NCBI GenBank assembly: GCA_902625845.1
Contig: CACOCT010000003.1
Span: 1 to 64,000, forward strand
Length of the DNA stretch: 64,000 nucleotides
Reading direction: 5' to 3'
Source of the DNA: an uncultured Prochlorococcus sp.
Lineage (GTDB): Bacteria; Cyanobacteriota; Cyanobacteriia; PCC-6307; Cyanobiaceae
A model generated the notes under the pieces. It was not told the origin of the DNA, ran no database searches, and was given only the letters and a program-made list of their open reading frames with translations. Of this stretch, positions 26,736 through 34,173 are shown one piece after another. Each line of letters starts with the position of its first letter. Within the stretch, counting starts at the first letter, position 1. The position numbers and the translations under genes are program-made.

Positions 26736-27212
26736 TTATAAACTAATAATAAATAGGGCTATTAATGCACAAAAAATAATCCATATCCAGATAGGGAGAT
26801 TTATTCTATAGAAATTTTTTTGTGTTATTACTTTTTTATTTCTATAATATTTTTTATATAAATAAAGTGGATTAATACATAACCTAATTCTCTCAAAAAT
26901 AGCATATTTTTTTATAAGAAAATCTAATTCTTTTTGTATTTGAGGATCTTCTAGTTTTTTATTTATTTTTTGGTTATGTTCAATTACCTCATTAAAGTGA
27001 TCAGTTTGAAATTTCGGGAAATCTCTATTATCTAATGTTTGTTGTCTTAAGGTAATCCATTCTTTTGATGTTATATCTTTCGGTATTTGATAAATTTCAT
27101 TATATTTTCTCAAAAATGCAATTATTGCGGTATTTGTTGATGGATCAGGTTTGGGAATTAAATCAGGTCTTTTCTTTTGGATAATATATAATTCTTCCTT
27201 AGAATATTTCAT
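26736..27212 (-). CDS. Tail-anchored protein, 158 aa; paralogue of 42522-43247
   Basis: The N-terminal helix (YSKEELYIIQKKRPDLIPKP) and C-terminal span (LPIWIWIIFCALIALFII) match in position the longer protein at 42522 (YTKEQLKFIGERIPELALAK, C-terminal span). A central segment (EHNQKINKKLEDPQIQKELD) matches EHNKNILKKLRDPSTQDEYK there. A helical cytoplasmic domain anchored by its tail. Its start is preceded by the shared box-hairpin leader. Confidence 0.7.
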   Translation of the reverse strand: MKYSKEELYIIQKKRPDLIPKPDPSTNTAIIAFLRKYNEIYQIPKDITSKEWITLRQQTLDNRDFPKFQTDHFNEVIEHNQKINKKLEDPQIQKELDFLIKKYAIFERIRLCINPLYLYKKYYRNKKVITQKNFYRINLPIWIWIIFCALIALFIISL

Positions 27213-27254
27213 AAAAAAGAGGGGGCTTCCCCTCTAATTTAGATCAGCTGTCAA
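27213..27254 (-). promoter_or_regulatory. Box-hairpin leader A (before 26736 gene)
   Basis: On the minus strand, TTGACA-GCTG-ATCTAAATTAGA is followed by AGAGGGG-AAGC-CCCCTCT and a T6 run that runs into the ATG. This is the best hairpin of the set. Confidence 0.8.
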
Positions 27255-27531
27255 CCAATAATATCTTAAGTTATCCAGAACAAGAAAATACTCCTGCTAA
27301 AATATTTTTGAAAAATGGTGCTTGTCCAAGTGCATATAAAAAGAAACTTGAAGAAGCGATAGTTAAAACAACTTTAGAGGATTTATTAATCTTTAAATTT
27401 GATACTTTTGTCAAAGTTGAGTTCATTTTTAAATTTTGAATTTGAGTTAATATTAACCTGCGTTATAAATTTTTAATTATTAGAATTTACAAAATTATAT
27501 TTTTTTCAATCGAATTGTTATTATTTTTTCA

Positions 27532-27720
27532 ATGACGTTAAGTTCATACAGAATGCATAGGATTTATCTTGCGGCTACCATGGAATACGGTCTTGGCTCT
27601 GATAATCCAGAAGAACTTGCTTATTATAATAAGCTTAAAGAAGAGATAGATGATATGAAAAAGGACACAATCAATAAAGGTATACCCTTTTATTGGGATA
27701 GTCACGAAGGTAACAAGTAA
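27532..27720 (+). CDS. Small conserved protein, 62 aa; paralogue of 39927-40115
   Basis: About 75% identical by eye to the protein at 39927 (MTLSSYRMH.IYLAATM.YGLGSD.PEELAYYN). Soluble and helical, ending in a short Trp-containing tail (FYWDSHEG). In both places it is followed by a tiny membrane peptide gene; here the follower is broken. Function unknown. Confidence 0.7.
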   Translation: MTLSSYRMHRIYLAATMEYGLGSDNPEELAYYNKLKEEIDDMKKDTINKGIPFYWDSHEGNK

Positions 27721-27725
27721 TAAAT

Positions 27726-27815
27726 TTGAATACTTTTTTAGTAATATATGGGAGTCTGATGCTTGTTCTTCTGCCTTTATTGATGATTATTTAAGGCAAA
27801 AAACATATTTACTGC
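27726..27815 (+). pseudogene. Broken copy of the 31-aa membrane peptide at 40115
   Basis: Reads NTFLVIYGSLMLVLLPLLMII-stop, against NTFLLIDGSLMLVGLPLLMIL-KGKK at 40115. The ATG is lost (TTG remains) and a TTA to TAA change truncates it. The remainder up to 27992 is featureless. Confidence 0.7.
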
Positions 27816-27992
27816 TTTAGATTTAATTTATAAGTTTTGACACTAAAAGGCTATTATATTTTTTTGATGACCTTGTATCACAGGATTCAAAGAAAAAAAT
27901 AGTTATTTTTTCTATAATATCTTAAAAAAGCAAACTTCATTTAGTAATGATAAAACTGCTATTACTACTTTTAATACTGTAGAAATACTATT

Positions 27993-28148
27993 TTATATTT
28001 TAAATAAAAAGGTTATTTCTTGTTTATTTATAGGTAAACATTCCGTCGGATAGCTAATTACTTTTTTTGACATAATTCCGATACCTATAGCTAATAAGAC
28101 TAAGAAAAATAGATATCTTGACCTTGTGCTTTCTAGTATATTTTTCAT
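27993..28148 (-). CDS. Small membrane-anchored protein, 51 aa
   Basis: Not in the ORF track. ATG at 28148, TAA at 27993-27995. Basic start, one span (YLFFLVLLAIGIGIM), then KKVISYPTECLPINKQ. Its start is 1 bp from the stop of the 27-aa ORF upstream, suggesting a pair. Confidence 0.5.
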   Translation of the reverse strand: MKNILESTRSRYLFFLVLLAIGIGIMSKKVISYPTECLPINKQEITFLFKI

Positions 28149-28149
28149 T

Positions 28150-28233
28150 TTAAAGTTTTACTGATTGAATTAGTCTTTGAATCATAGCCAATATAATTAC
28201 AGCTAATAGTAGACCAATATTATGATATTTCAT
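28150..28233 (-). CDS. Single-TM peptide, 27 aa
   Basis: Not in the ORF track. ATG at 28233, TAA at 28150-28152. Almost only one helix (NIGLLLAVIILAMIQRLIQ). Listed because it abuts the 51-aa gene; otherwise too short to assert. Confidence 0.35.
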   Translation of the reverse strand: MKYHNIGLLLAVIILAMIQRLIQSVKL

Positions 28234-28664
28234 TGTGTGATTTTTTTGCTCTATTATGATTTTTCTTAATTCTAATTTTCTAGGAAGATTTTCGAGAACA
28301 GATAGATTATATTAATCTTTTAAAGCCATTAGATTTTTTATTATTTCTTAAGTATTTAACGGAAGAATCTTTTTGGGTATGCCCTCAAAGAATTTTAAGA
28401 AATTTTTTGATTTGTTATTTTATGTTTATATGTAGTTTTTAAGAATAGATGAATTTTGCATGATGTATACAATACGTTTGTTTAATTATATTTTTTTGGA
28501 ATTTTTCAACCAGAAAATTTTTTCTATTTTAAACTTACGTATTGTAAAATTAATAAAGTAGATTGTTTTAACAGCCATAAATGTGTTTAGTTACAAATTA
28601 AATATATCTAATTTTTATTTCAGTAATAAAACTGATTTTTTAATTAAATGATTCAGCCTTTGAT
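28234..28664. other. ORF-free, AT-rich stretch
   Basis: About 430 bp with no supportable ORF, repeat or structured element on either strand. Confidence 0.5.
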
Positions 28665-28916
28665 TTAATTTTTTGCCCAAACTTCTTCTGTTCTCCTCCA
28701 CCCATGAAAAAGTAATCTTTCATAAATTTCTCTAGCTAATTCTATTTCTACAGAAACCGTTGCTGTCATTATAGGCGGTTCTTTTCCTAATACTCCAACT
28801 ATTTTTCCAGAATCAATAAACATATATTCGAAAACACTATCAATGCTCTTATTGTTTTTTGTAAATCTTTTTACTTCTGATCTATTCGAATTTATTAGCC
28901 AATAAGATTTAACCAT
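28665..28916 (-). CDS. DUF1651-like protein, 83 aa
   Basis: Opens YWLINSNRSEVKRF and closes LAREIYERLLFHGWRRTEEVW, the W-L....R.F and A...W/Y..L...GW features of DUF1651. A dead paralogue sits at 32823-33034. It lies 31 bp downstream of the 95-aa gene on the same strand. Confidence 0.65.
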   Translation of the reverse strand: MVKSYWLINSNRSEVKRFTKNNKSIDSVFEYMFIDSGKIVGVLGKEPPIMTATVSVEIELAREIYERLLFHGWRRTEEVWAKN

Positions 28917-28947
28917 ACATTAAGCCGTAGTTATTGTAATCTTTTCA

Positions 28948-29235
28948 CTATTGTTCAGAAATCCAGCGATTAATTATTGTGCCTTCATAGATATGCCCAG
29001 ATGCTTCAATAACTGGCTTTGTTTCTGGATTATTAAAGATATCAAATAAAACATTTTTTGGTCCTTGAAACATTACGGTTGCTCTTTTTGGCTCTTCCAA
29101 AGATTTTCCAATATAAAAAGTTTTTACACCCATCTTTTTGAACATTTCTTGTTGCTCTGGTGCATTCATGTGAGCTTCATATTCCTCAAAAGTATTACTT
29201 AATTTGAAATCTAAAACAGTTGTTTCAATAGACAT
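28948..29235 (-). CDS. DUF3764-like protein, 95 aa; paralogue of 41999-42283
   Basis: Nearly identical to the protein at 41999 over its whole length (MSIETTVLDFKLSNTFEEYE, HIYEGTIINRWISE). A small alpha/beta protein seen mainly in marine cyanobacteria, as I recall, and of unknown role. The copies differ around QGPKNVLFDIFNN versus QGPVNTCYDIFVN. Preceded by the box-hairpin leader. Confidence 0.8.
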   Translation of the reverse strand: MSIETTVLDFKLSNTFEEYEAHMNAPEQQEMFKKMGVKTFYIGKSLEEPKRATVMFQGPKNVLFDIFNNPETKPVIEASGHIYEGTIINRWISEQ

Positions 29236-29277
29236 TTAAAAATAGTTAATTGCAACTTATTCTAGATCGACTGTCAA
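29236..29277 (-). promoter_or_regulatory. Box-hairpin leader B (before 28948 gene)
   Basis: Minus strand TTGACAG, then CGATCTAGAATA, followed by AGTT-GCAATT-AACT and ATTTTTAA before the ATG. The stem differs from other copies yet pairs. Confidence 0.75.
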
Positions 29278-29440
29278 TATTTAGTATTCAGGATATTGTT
29301 TTCTAAGTTTTTTTAGAGACTTTTGTAGAAAAGAAATACTATTTGAAAGTACATAGTAAATTAACTCTAAAATTGAGTAATTATTTTGATGTTATTCAAA
29401 TCAAATTTTGATTATATAAAAGAAAATAAAATTAAATTAA

Positions 29441-29908
29441 ATGCTAAAAGCCTTAATTATTCTTCCTGTTTCATTCTCTATTTGGTTTGGGTTAGTAAAA
29501 TTACTTTCAACAAATAAGGAATCTTCAATTAATATTCTTTCAAAAAAAGTTTTTAATGATTTCAATTTAGTTTTTAGAAATATTATTGATATTTTAGATT
29601 CTCTATTTAAAAGCTTTATTCAAATATATGAACTTTTAGGTTTAATATTAAAAAATATAGTAGTAATTTTTAAATCTTTAAGTTCTACTTTTGGACAATT
29701 TATTAATCTTTTCAAGGGTATTGGTATAACCTTATTGAGCTTTATATCTTTGTGCAAAGGCTTATATAATGAAACAAAAAATATAACTTTATTTAATAGT
29801 TTCGAAGCAATATTAAATCAAACCAAATCTGCAAAAAATAATGTTGTCAGATTATTTAAGGTTAAAGCGGATGACTTAAATAATAAAGAAGTAACTTTAG
29901 AAAGATAA
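29441..29908 (+). CDS. Membrane-associated helical protein, 155 aa
   Basis: N-terminal signal/anchor (ALIILPVSFSIWFGLVKLL), then repeated amphipathic heptad-like helices rich in Ile, Leu, Phe and Lys (FRNIIDILDSLFKSFIQIY, LKNIVVIFKSLSSTFGQF). The pattern is like a membrane-lying helical repeat protein. Not recognised. Confidence 0.6.
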   Translation: MLKALIILPVSFSIWFGLVKLLSTNKESSINILSKKVFNDFNLVFRNIIDILDSLFKSFIQIYELLGLILKNIVVIFKSLSSTFGQFINLFKGIGITLLSFISLCKGLYNETKNITLFNSFEAILNQTKSAKNNVVRLFKVKADDLNNKEVTLER

Positions 29909-30009
29909 TGATAATACTTTCATAAACAAATTATCCAGAAGAAAAAGACAAGGATCTTCATCCCTCTATTTATTTTATCCTTAAATAATTGGCATAATTA
30001 TGAAGTGTT

Positions 30010-30250
30010 TCATTTAAGTATTTAAATTGAATGTCCCTCTTTTAATCTTGGCAAAAAATTATTTTCTGGGAAAATCTTTTACATATTTTCAGAGAGGAAA
30101 AACTCTAATTCTCTTTTTATAGCGCCTTTATATAAATAATTTTTATTGGGAATAATAAAAGAGGCCTTACTAATTGAACATTAATTTTTTATTCTTTTTT
30201 ATTAACTCTTAATGACAATAATTTAGTAGGTTTATCCTTCACACTAAGAA
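30010..30250 (-). pseudogene. Decayed copy of the C-terminal part of the PDZ protein at 41427
   Basis: DNA on the minus strand aligns with 41420-41660. Shared landmarks are the KYLYKG..RELEFFLS-like and ENYFL-like ends and the NEE-K..N..VRL region. Stops and indels break the frame. The remaining gap sequence (29909-30009, 30251-30382) shows nothing. Confidence 0.7.
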
Positions 30251-30382
30251 AGATCAACTTTATCCTCATAATCCACATCAGAGAAAAAAGCGAAGCAATT
30301 AATTTTCTATATTTTATGTTACTGCTGCTTGAATCGTTCCAATCTTTCTTTTTCAGCAAGATTTGGAGTGAGCCTAAAATAT

Positions 30383-30553
30383 TTAGAAATGATAATATTG
30401 AATTTCTTCAACTTGTTTTATGTCATAATCACAAATGCCAAATTGTATACATTCCATTTGTTCATCAGTTATTTTTTTTTCAACTGAGAAAATATCAAGA
30501 AAATTGCCGACTACTTTCTGAAGATTATGTTTAAATGGATTTCCGCAAGTCAT
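30383..30553 (-). CDS. Small soluble protein, 56 aa
   Basis: Antisense to the spurious track ORF at 30316. ATG at 30553 has a strong Shine-Dalgarno AAAGGAG about 7 bp upstream, which is rare in this window. The protein (MTCGNPFKHNLQKVVGNFL, EQMECIQFGICDYD) has three cysteines. Not recognised. Confidence 0.6.
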   Translation of the reverse strand: MTCGNPFKHNLQKVVGNFLDIFSVEKKITDEQMECIQFGICDYDIKQVEEIQYYHF

Positions 30554-30596
30554 AATGAAACTCCTTTAATCTGGTTGTTATTAAGTAATAGTTATT

Positions 30597-30704
30597 TTAA
30601 AAATAAACTGTTGTATAGGGATTTGTTTTTATTGAGTCCCCATAGTAATTTTCTGCTGACTTAACCAATATCCAATAAAGAAAATTAACAAAGGATTTCT
30701 GCAT
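30597..30704 (-). CDS. Possible small protein, 35 aa
   Basis: Not in the ORF track. ATG at 30704, TAA at 30597-30599. FVNFLYWILVKSAENYYG has coding-like composition. Unknown and low confidence. Confidence 0.35.
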   Translation of the reverse strand: MQKSFVNFLYWILVKSAENYYGDSIKTNPYTTVYF

Positions 30705-30767
30705 AAGAATCTCCGTAACTATTTCTATTCAAAGTGGAATTTACTATTAAAACAACAGATAAAATAC

Positions 30768-30935
30768 TTAATTTTTATCTACTACTTCTCCTCCATGCTC
30801 TCTTTCTACAACATCTAAACATATAAGAATATCTTTTTTATAGATCTGTTTTCTTCAGATACGTAAGATGAGTTCTTATTTGGTCAATTGTGTCTTGTTC
30901 TAATCCTTTTATTATTAATTAATTACCATCTCATA
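30768..30935 (-). pseudogene. Frameshifted small gene
   Basis: Minus strand reads KGLEQDTIDQIRTHLTYLKKTD, then after a frameshift KDILICLDVVEREHGGEVVDKN-stop. Both halves look like real helical protein; the 5' end is lost among stops. No family is recognised. Confidence 0.45.
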
Positions 30936-30964
30936 GTGAGAATTTCAATCAAGATAATTACTAT

Positions 30965-31070
30965 TTTTTAGAGGTTTTTTTAAAAGTTATATATGCAAAA
31001 TTACCAATTTTAACATACAAGCTAATGCATATGTTATTGCTATGCCATAAATAATTATTGATCCATAAGT
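30965..31070 (-). pseudogene. Broken copy of the 33-aa membrane peptide at 39173
   Basis: Minus strand reads IYGIAITYALACML, then in another frame FAYITFKKTSKK. The intact peptide at 39173-39274 reads YGIAITYGVVSLL..FAYITFKMTSKK. Confidence 0.7.
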
Positions 31071-31093
31071 TTTATTGTTAAGAATTTAATTTT

Positions 31094-31279
31094 TTATTCC
31101 ATTTTTGGGGTTGGTTCGTAAACAGTTCCATTATAAACTCCAACTGCAAGTGATTCTTAGGTGGCTTTATCCCATACAGCTAGATCCTTCTCCTTTTTAT
31201 AATTCCAAAGGACTGTATTTCTAAAACATTTATTCCAAACTTGTGAATTTCTTGTTAAAGGAACTAAATCAATCGACAT
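31094..31279 (-). pseudogene. 61-codon gene interrupted by an in-frame TAA
   Basis: From ATG 31279 the protein reads DLVPLTRNSQVWNKCFRNTV..KDLAVWDKAT, then TAA (31157-31159). It continues in the same frame as ESLAVGVYNGTVYEPTPKME to TAA at 31094. The second part is too coherent to be chance. A 40-aa product may still be made. Family unknown. Confidence 0.6.
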
Positions 31280-31293
31280 TATTTAAATCTATT

Positions 31294-31467
31294 TTATAGA
31301 GATTCTAAATTACTTGATAGATTTTTGATTTCCATCTTTAGATTATCTGAATTATTAGATAATTTTTGCAAAATTAAAATTGTTTTAACTGCAATTAACA
31401 AAAGGGCTGCTGTAGAAGTTATTAAGCAATATTTAACAACATTTGGTCCTTTATGAGGAGATACAAT
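31294..31467 (-). pseudogene. Small membrane protein that appears to have lost its start codon
   Basis: Open frame IVSPHKGPNVVKYCLITSTAALLLIAVKTIL with one span and a coiled tail (NLKMEIKNLSSNLESL). The expected start position reads ATT, and no ATG/GTG/TTG lies near it. The shared upstream box is present at 31486-31507, so the gene once belonged to the group. ATT initiation is possible. Confidence 0.5.
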
Positions 31468-31507
31468 ACGAAGTGGATATATCCATCTAATTTAGATCAT
31501 ATGTCAA
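31468..31507 (-). promoter_or_regulatory. Box-hairpin leader C (degenerate)
   Basis: The box TTGACA-TATG-ATCTAAATTAGA is intact, followed by a short TGGA/TCCA hairpin but no T-run. It precedes the start-less gene. Confidence 0.65.
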
Positions 31508-31582
31508 CCAAAAATACTTAAATAGTTATTTTTTACAAACGCTTTGTTTAAAGAAATATATTGAAGGATATTTATTTGGAAT

Positions 31583-31615
31583 AAAAAAGCCAGCCTGTAT
31601 CCCTACTAGCTGACT
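31583..31615 (-). terminator. Rho-independent terminator on the minus strand
   Basis: AGTCAGC pairs with GCTGGCT (7 bp, one G-T) around a 14-nt loop and is followed by T6. It ends transcripts from the hli gene at 31751-31885. Confidence 0.8.
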
Positions 31616-31750
31616 CATAACGATCTTAGTTGAAAAATTTTAGATAAGTATGTTCATTTTTGAAGTCATACTTAAAACTACTGCAAGAAAGAAAATGCAA
31701 GAAACTGCTTTTAAACGAAAATATCCCTGATTCTTAGAGATGAAATTCAT

Positions 31751-31885
31751 TTATACAAAACCAGGAATAATCTGACCTGTAGTTAGATAAGCGCCAATAA
31801 GAGCAATGAAGCCCATCATCGCAAATCTTCCGTTTAGCTTTTCAGCTACAACCTTTTCTTTCTCAATTGTTTTTGATTCTTTCAT
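31751..31885 (-). CDS. hli: High-light-inducible protein (Hli/SCP), 44 aa
   Basis: Not in the ORF track. KESKTIEKEKVVAEKLNGRFAM leads into the helix GFIALIGAY and TTGQIIPGFV. Very close to the hli at 18811 (same ending QIIPGFV and KEKLVAETLNGRFAM). Monocistronic, with its own terminator at 31583. It protects photosystems under light stress. Confidence 0.9.
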   Translation of the reverse strand: MKESKTIEKEKVVAEKLNGRFAMMGFIALIGAYLTTGQIIPGFV

Positions 31886-32135
31886 TTGAACGTTTGTTTG
31901 TTTTACTAAGACGCTTCCTAATGCAATCTTATAAATACTTTAACGACAAGCAATATTTAATGTGAGTATAATTACTTACTCTCATATCCTTTATAAGCTG
32001 AGCTTATCTATCTAAAAATCTGCATTAGCTAAAAATATATTAAAAATATACGTTGTATTCATTAGATGTGTCTTTAACTTTAATGATTGAGAGTGTTTAT
32101 AGTCTAAAGCATAGTCAATAAGTTTAAATTTATTT

Positions 32136-32275
32136 CTATATATTCCTCTTACAAAAATTAGTTTTGTCCCAGCCTTGTTTGAGCATCTCTTCATATTCTT
32201 TATAGCCATCTTCAATTGTTTCAATCTTGCTCCCTTTCCAATCTGGTTTTGTTGAAGTTCTAAAAATATAACCAA
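32136..32275 (-). pseudogene. Fragment of a small gene, 5' truncated
   Basis: Minus strand reads RTSTKPDWKGSKIETIEDGY, then EEMLKQGWDKTNF before TAG. The track ORF 32012-32275 is in another frame and spans this region. The fragment has coding character; the family is unclear. Confidence 0.4.
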
Positions 32276-32288
32276 AATTTATTTCAAT

Positions 32289-32390
32289 TTAGTCGCTTTT
32301 TTTATATGCGATATTTTCATATTTACGAAATCTTTTTAATCGATTTTTTTTTGTTTCTTCATTAAGGAATAATTCTTCGGTTAATTTCAT
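32289..32390 (-). CDS. Small basic protein, 33 aa
   Basis: Not in the ORF track. ATG at 32390 overlaps the TGA of the 39-aa gene (ATGA). Charged helix (ELFLNEETKKNRLKRFRKYE). Third gene of a three-gene micro-operon. Confidence 0.5.
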   Translation of the reverse strand: MKLTEELFLNEETKKNRLKRFRKYENIAYKKSD

Positions 32391-32506
32391 TTCTTATTTT
32401 TTACTAACCATGGAAAAAGATTAGCTATTTCAGTCTTCAGATTTTTAAGATAATAAAATAATGTGATTAAGCCCAAAATTATCATCAAAGTAATTATTAA
32501 TTTCAT
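32387..32506 (-). CDS. Single-TM peptide, 39 aa
   Basis: Not in the ORF track. ATG at 32506. N-terminal span (LIITLMIILGLITLFYYL) with a tail ending in FPWLVKNKK. It starts 6 bp after the 60-aa gene and overlaps the next gene by 4 bp. Confidence 0.5.
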   Translation of the reverse strand: MKLIITLMIILGLITLFYYLKNLKTEIANLFPWLVKNKK

Positions 32507-32512
32507 TTATTT

Positions 32513-32695
32513 TTATCTTCTAGCTAGGTAAATGATTGCTGTCATAGTACTGATGAACACAATTCCGAAGTTCCAAACAGTTGAACTATTTCTATTAATT
32601 TGTTGAACCCAACTTGGAATTCCATCTGACATGAAAATTATAGTTAATCCAAATAGCAAAACTATTGGTAAGCCAATCGCAAAAAATAATTCCAT
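32513..32695 (-). CDS. Two-TM membrane protein, 60 aa
   Basis: Two spans (LFFAIGLPIVLLFGLTIIF and WNFGIVFISTMTAIIYLA) joined by SDGIPSWVQQINRNSS, with a short RR end. First gene of a micro-operon of three small proteins driven by the shared leader. Not recognised. Confidence 0.6.
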   Translation of the reverse strand: MELFFAIGLPIVLLFGLTIIFMSDGIPSWVQQINRNSSTVWNFGIVFISTMTAIIYLARR

Positions 32696-32736
32696 TCAAA
32701 AAAGGTTTTACATTTCTAATTTAGATTAGGTGTCAA
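32696..32736 (-). promoter_or_regulatory. Box-hairpin leader D (before 32513 gene)
   Basis: TTGACA-CCTA-ATCTAAATTAGA on the minus strand, 19 nt before ATG. A T6 run is kept but no convincing stem precedes it. Confidence 0.7.
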
Positions 32737-32822
32737 CTATTAATTCTTTTTTAAAGTGTTATTATTTAAAATAAAAATCAATTATTTTACCTTTAATCGA
32801 AGAGATTAGTGCTTCTCTATTC

Positions 32823-33034
32823 CTACGCAATAAGCCTTTTCCATATTTCTCTTTCTTCTCCTAACTTAAATTCTTCTCAATTTTGTATTAGTATCAGTTC
32901 TCTCCCTAATACTCCAATAATTTTCCATTATCAATAAAAATATATTTATTAAATTGAGCCTCATTCCCACTATTTTTAAGAAATATTCTTACTTCTGATC
33001 TATTGGAATGAATAAGCCAATATCCTCTACGCAT
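32823..33034 (-). pseudogene. Decayed DUF1651-like gene, paralogue of 28665
   Basis: Reads YWLIHSNRSEVRIFLKN..FIDNGKLLEY-stop, then in a second frame IGVLGRELILIQ and EREIWKRLIA. The intact gene has YWLINSNRSEVKRF..FIDSGKIVGVLGKE and AREIYERLL. Frameshift and stops. Confidence 0.75.
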
Positions 33035-33038
33035 ATTT

Positions 33039-33329
33039 TTAACTATCTAAGTATCGACAAATAAATTCAAAATGTTCATAATCCATACTTATAGTTTTGT
33101 ATTTATCAGTTTCAATTTTTCGATTATTTTTTAATTCAACTTTGATAGTTGGATGTTTGATTGAGTAAGTAGGTTTTAATCCTAACCGCTTTGCTCTTTT
33201 GTGCATATATTTTTTTACTTGAGGATTACAGCCGCAAAATAAAAGAGAGGGTCTAACAATTTTACCCGCCGAAGCTTTTGCGATCTTTTCTTCGATCTCT
33301 TCTGAAATTCTCTCTAGAATAGTCATCAT
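33039..33329 (-). CDS. Basic hypothetical protein, 96 aa
   Basis: Soluble and lysine-rich, with FCGCNPQVKKYMHKRAKRLGL containing two cysteines. Its ATG overlaps the stop of the ligase-like gene by 4 bp, so it is co-translated with it and may act on the same substrate. Not recognised. Confidence 0.6.
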   Translation of the reverse strand: MMTILERISEEIEEKIAKASAGKIVRPSLLFCGCNPQVKKYMHKRAKRLGLKPTYSIKHPTIKVELKNNRKIETDKYKTISMDYEHFEFICRYLDS

Positions 33330-34081
33330 TTTTTAATAGCCATCTGCCAGAAAGGATATACCCCACAGGACTTTTCTCGCAATAATTGTAATTTTCTAGA
33401 ATTTATTTTGACTACTATTCCATCAGTAGGATAGTTAGTAAATAGTTTCTTATTAATCCATTGATTCCTAAACATTTCAACTTGAGATGTGAATTTGAGA
33501 CTTTTATATTCTGGAATAGTAAAGTTTAATTTTTTTAGATAATTCAAAGACTCATGTTGGTTTAATCTGCCATTAATTATCTGAAAAGAACAAAATCTAA
33601 GATGGTCGCTTTTAGAATCAGCAGCCCTAATATAAGCGGCTGCTTGTCGTTGAGAATAAGTTGATCGTTCATATTCTGATGGAGAAAAGAGCTCTCCTCT
33701 AACTTGGAATAAACCTCTAATTGCAATTTGTTTAGGTATATCAGGAATCTTTTTTATTTTATTTGTAATATCTCTACCCTTACGACTTATAGCCTTAACT
33801 AATTCTCCGTCTATATATTGAATAGCAATCGCACATCCATCAATTTTCGGCTCAATAATTAATCTTGTTTTAAGTGTTAATCCATTTATGAATAATCCTA
33901 TACGATTTTTAGGTAATGATGGTAAAGGTAATATTGTTTTTTTTGTAAAGTAGTTAGCTTTAGGATTTATTCTATATAGATTTGCCTCTAATTGATCAAA
34001 TTGAGTATCACTAATTAAAGGAGTTCCCATTCTGTAATTATGGTCATACCATTCAATTCGCTCTTCTAAGTAAGTACTCAT
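33326..34081 (-). CDS. Stand-alone NAD+-dependent DNA ligase adenylation domain, 251 aa
   Basis: LigA-like N-terminal part only. The Ia domain (YDHNYRMGTPLISDTQFDQL) binds NMN. The nucleotidyltransferase motifs are EPKIDG (motif I, AMP-lysine), RGRDIT, VRGELF (motif III), DGIVVKIN (motif IV) and WQMAIKK (motif V). The protein stops right after motif V, so it lacks the OB-fold, Zn finger, HhH and BRCT domains. Either a mini-ligase relying on a partner, or an AMP-transfer enzyme. It sits next to the SRAP gene. The box leader precedes it. Confidence 0.85.
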   Translation of the reverse strand: MSTYLEERIEWYDHNYRMGTPLISDTQFDQLEANLYRINPKANYFTKKTILPLPSLPKNRIGLFINGLTLKTRLIIEPKIDGCAIAIQYIDGELVKAISRKGRDITNKIKKIPDIPKQIAIRGLFQVRGELFSPSEYERSTYSQRQAAAYIRAADSKSDHLRFCSFQIINGRLNQHESLNYLKKLNFTIPEYKSLKFTSQVEMFRNQWINKKLFTNYPTDGIVVKINSRKLQLLREKSCGVYPFWQMAIKK

Positions 34082-34135
34082 AATCTTTTATTTACTTTTA
34101 AGGAGCAAATTGCCATTATTTAGATTGACTGTCAA
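34082..34135 (-). promoter_or_regulatory. Box leader E (before ligase-like gene)
   Basis: TTGACAG-TCA-ATCTAAATAAT on the minus strand, 33 nt from the ATG, farther than in other copies. Only a weak GGCA/TGC hairpin and no T-run. Confidence 0.6.
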
Positions 34136-34173
34136 TTATTAACTAAAAGGGATTAATATTGTAAGCATTTCAT

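Noticed and set aside
30316-30534. 72-aa plus-strand ORF
   Set aside because: Antisense to a better ORF (30383-30553, minus) that has a strong Shine-Dalgarno.
32012-32275. 87-aa minus-strand ORF in the track
   Set aside because: It is out of frame with the coherent fragment on the same strand and reads through AT-rich DNA; treated as shadow of a pseudogene.
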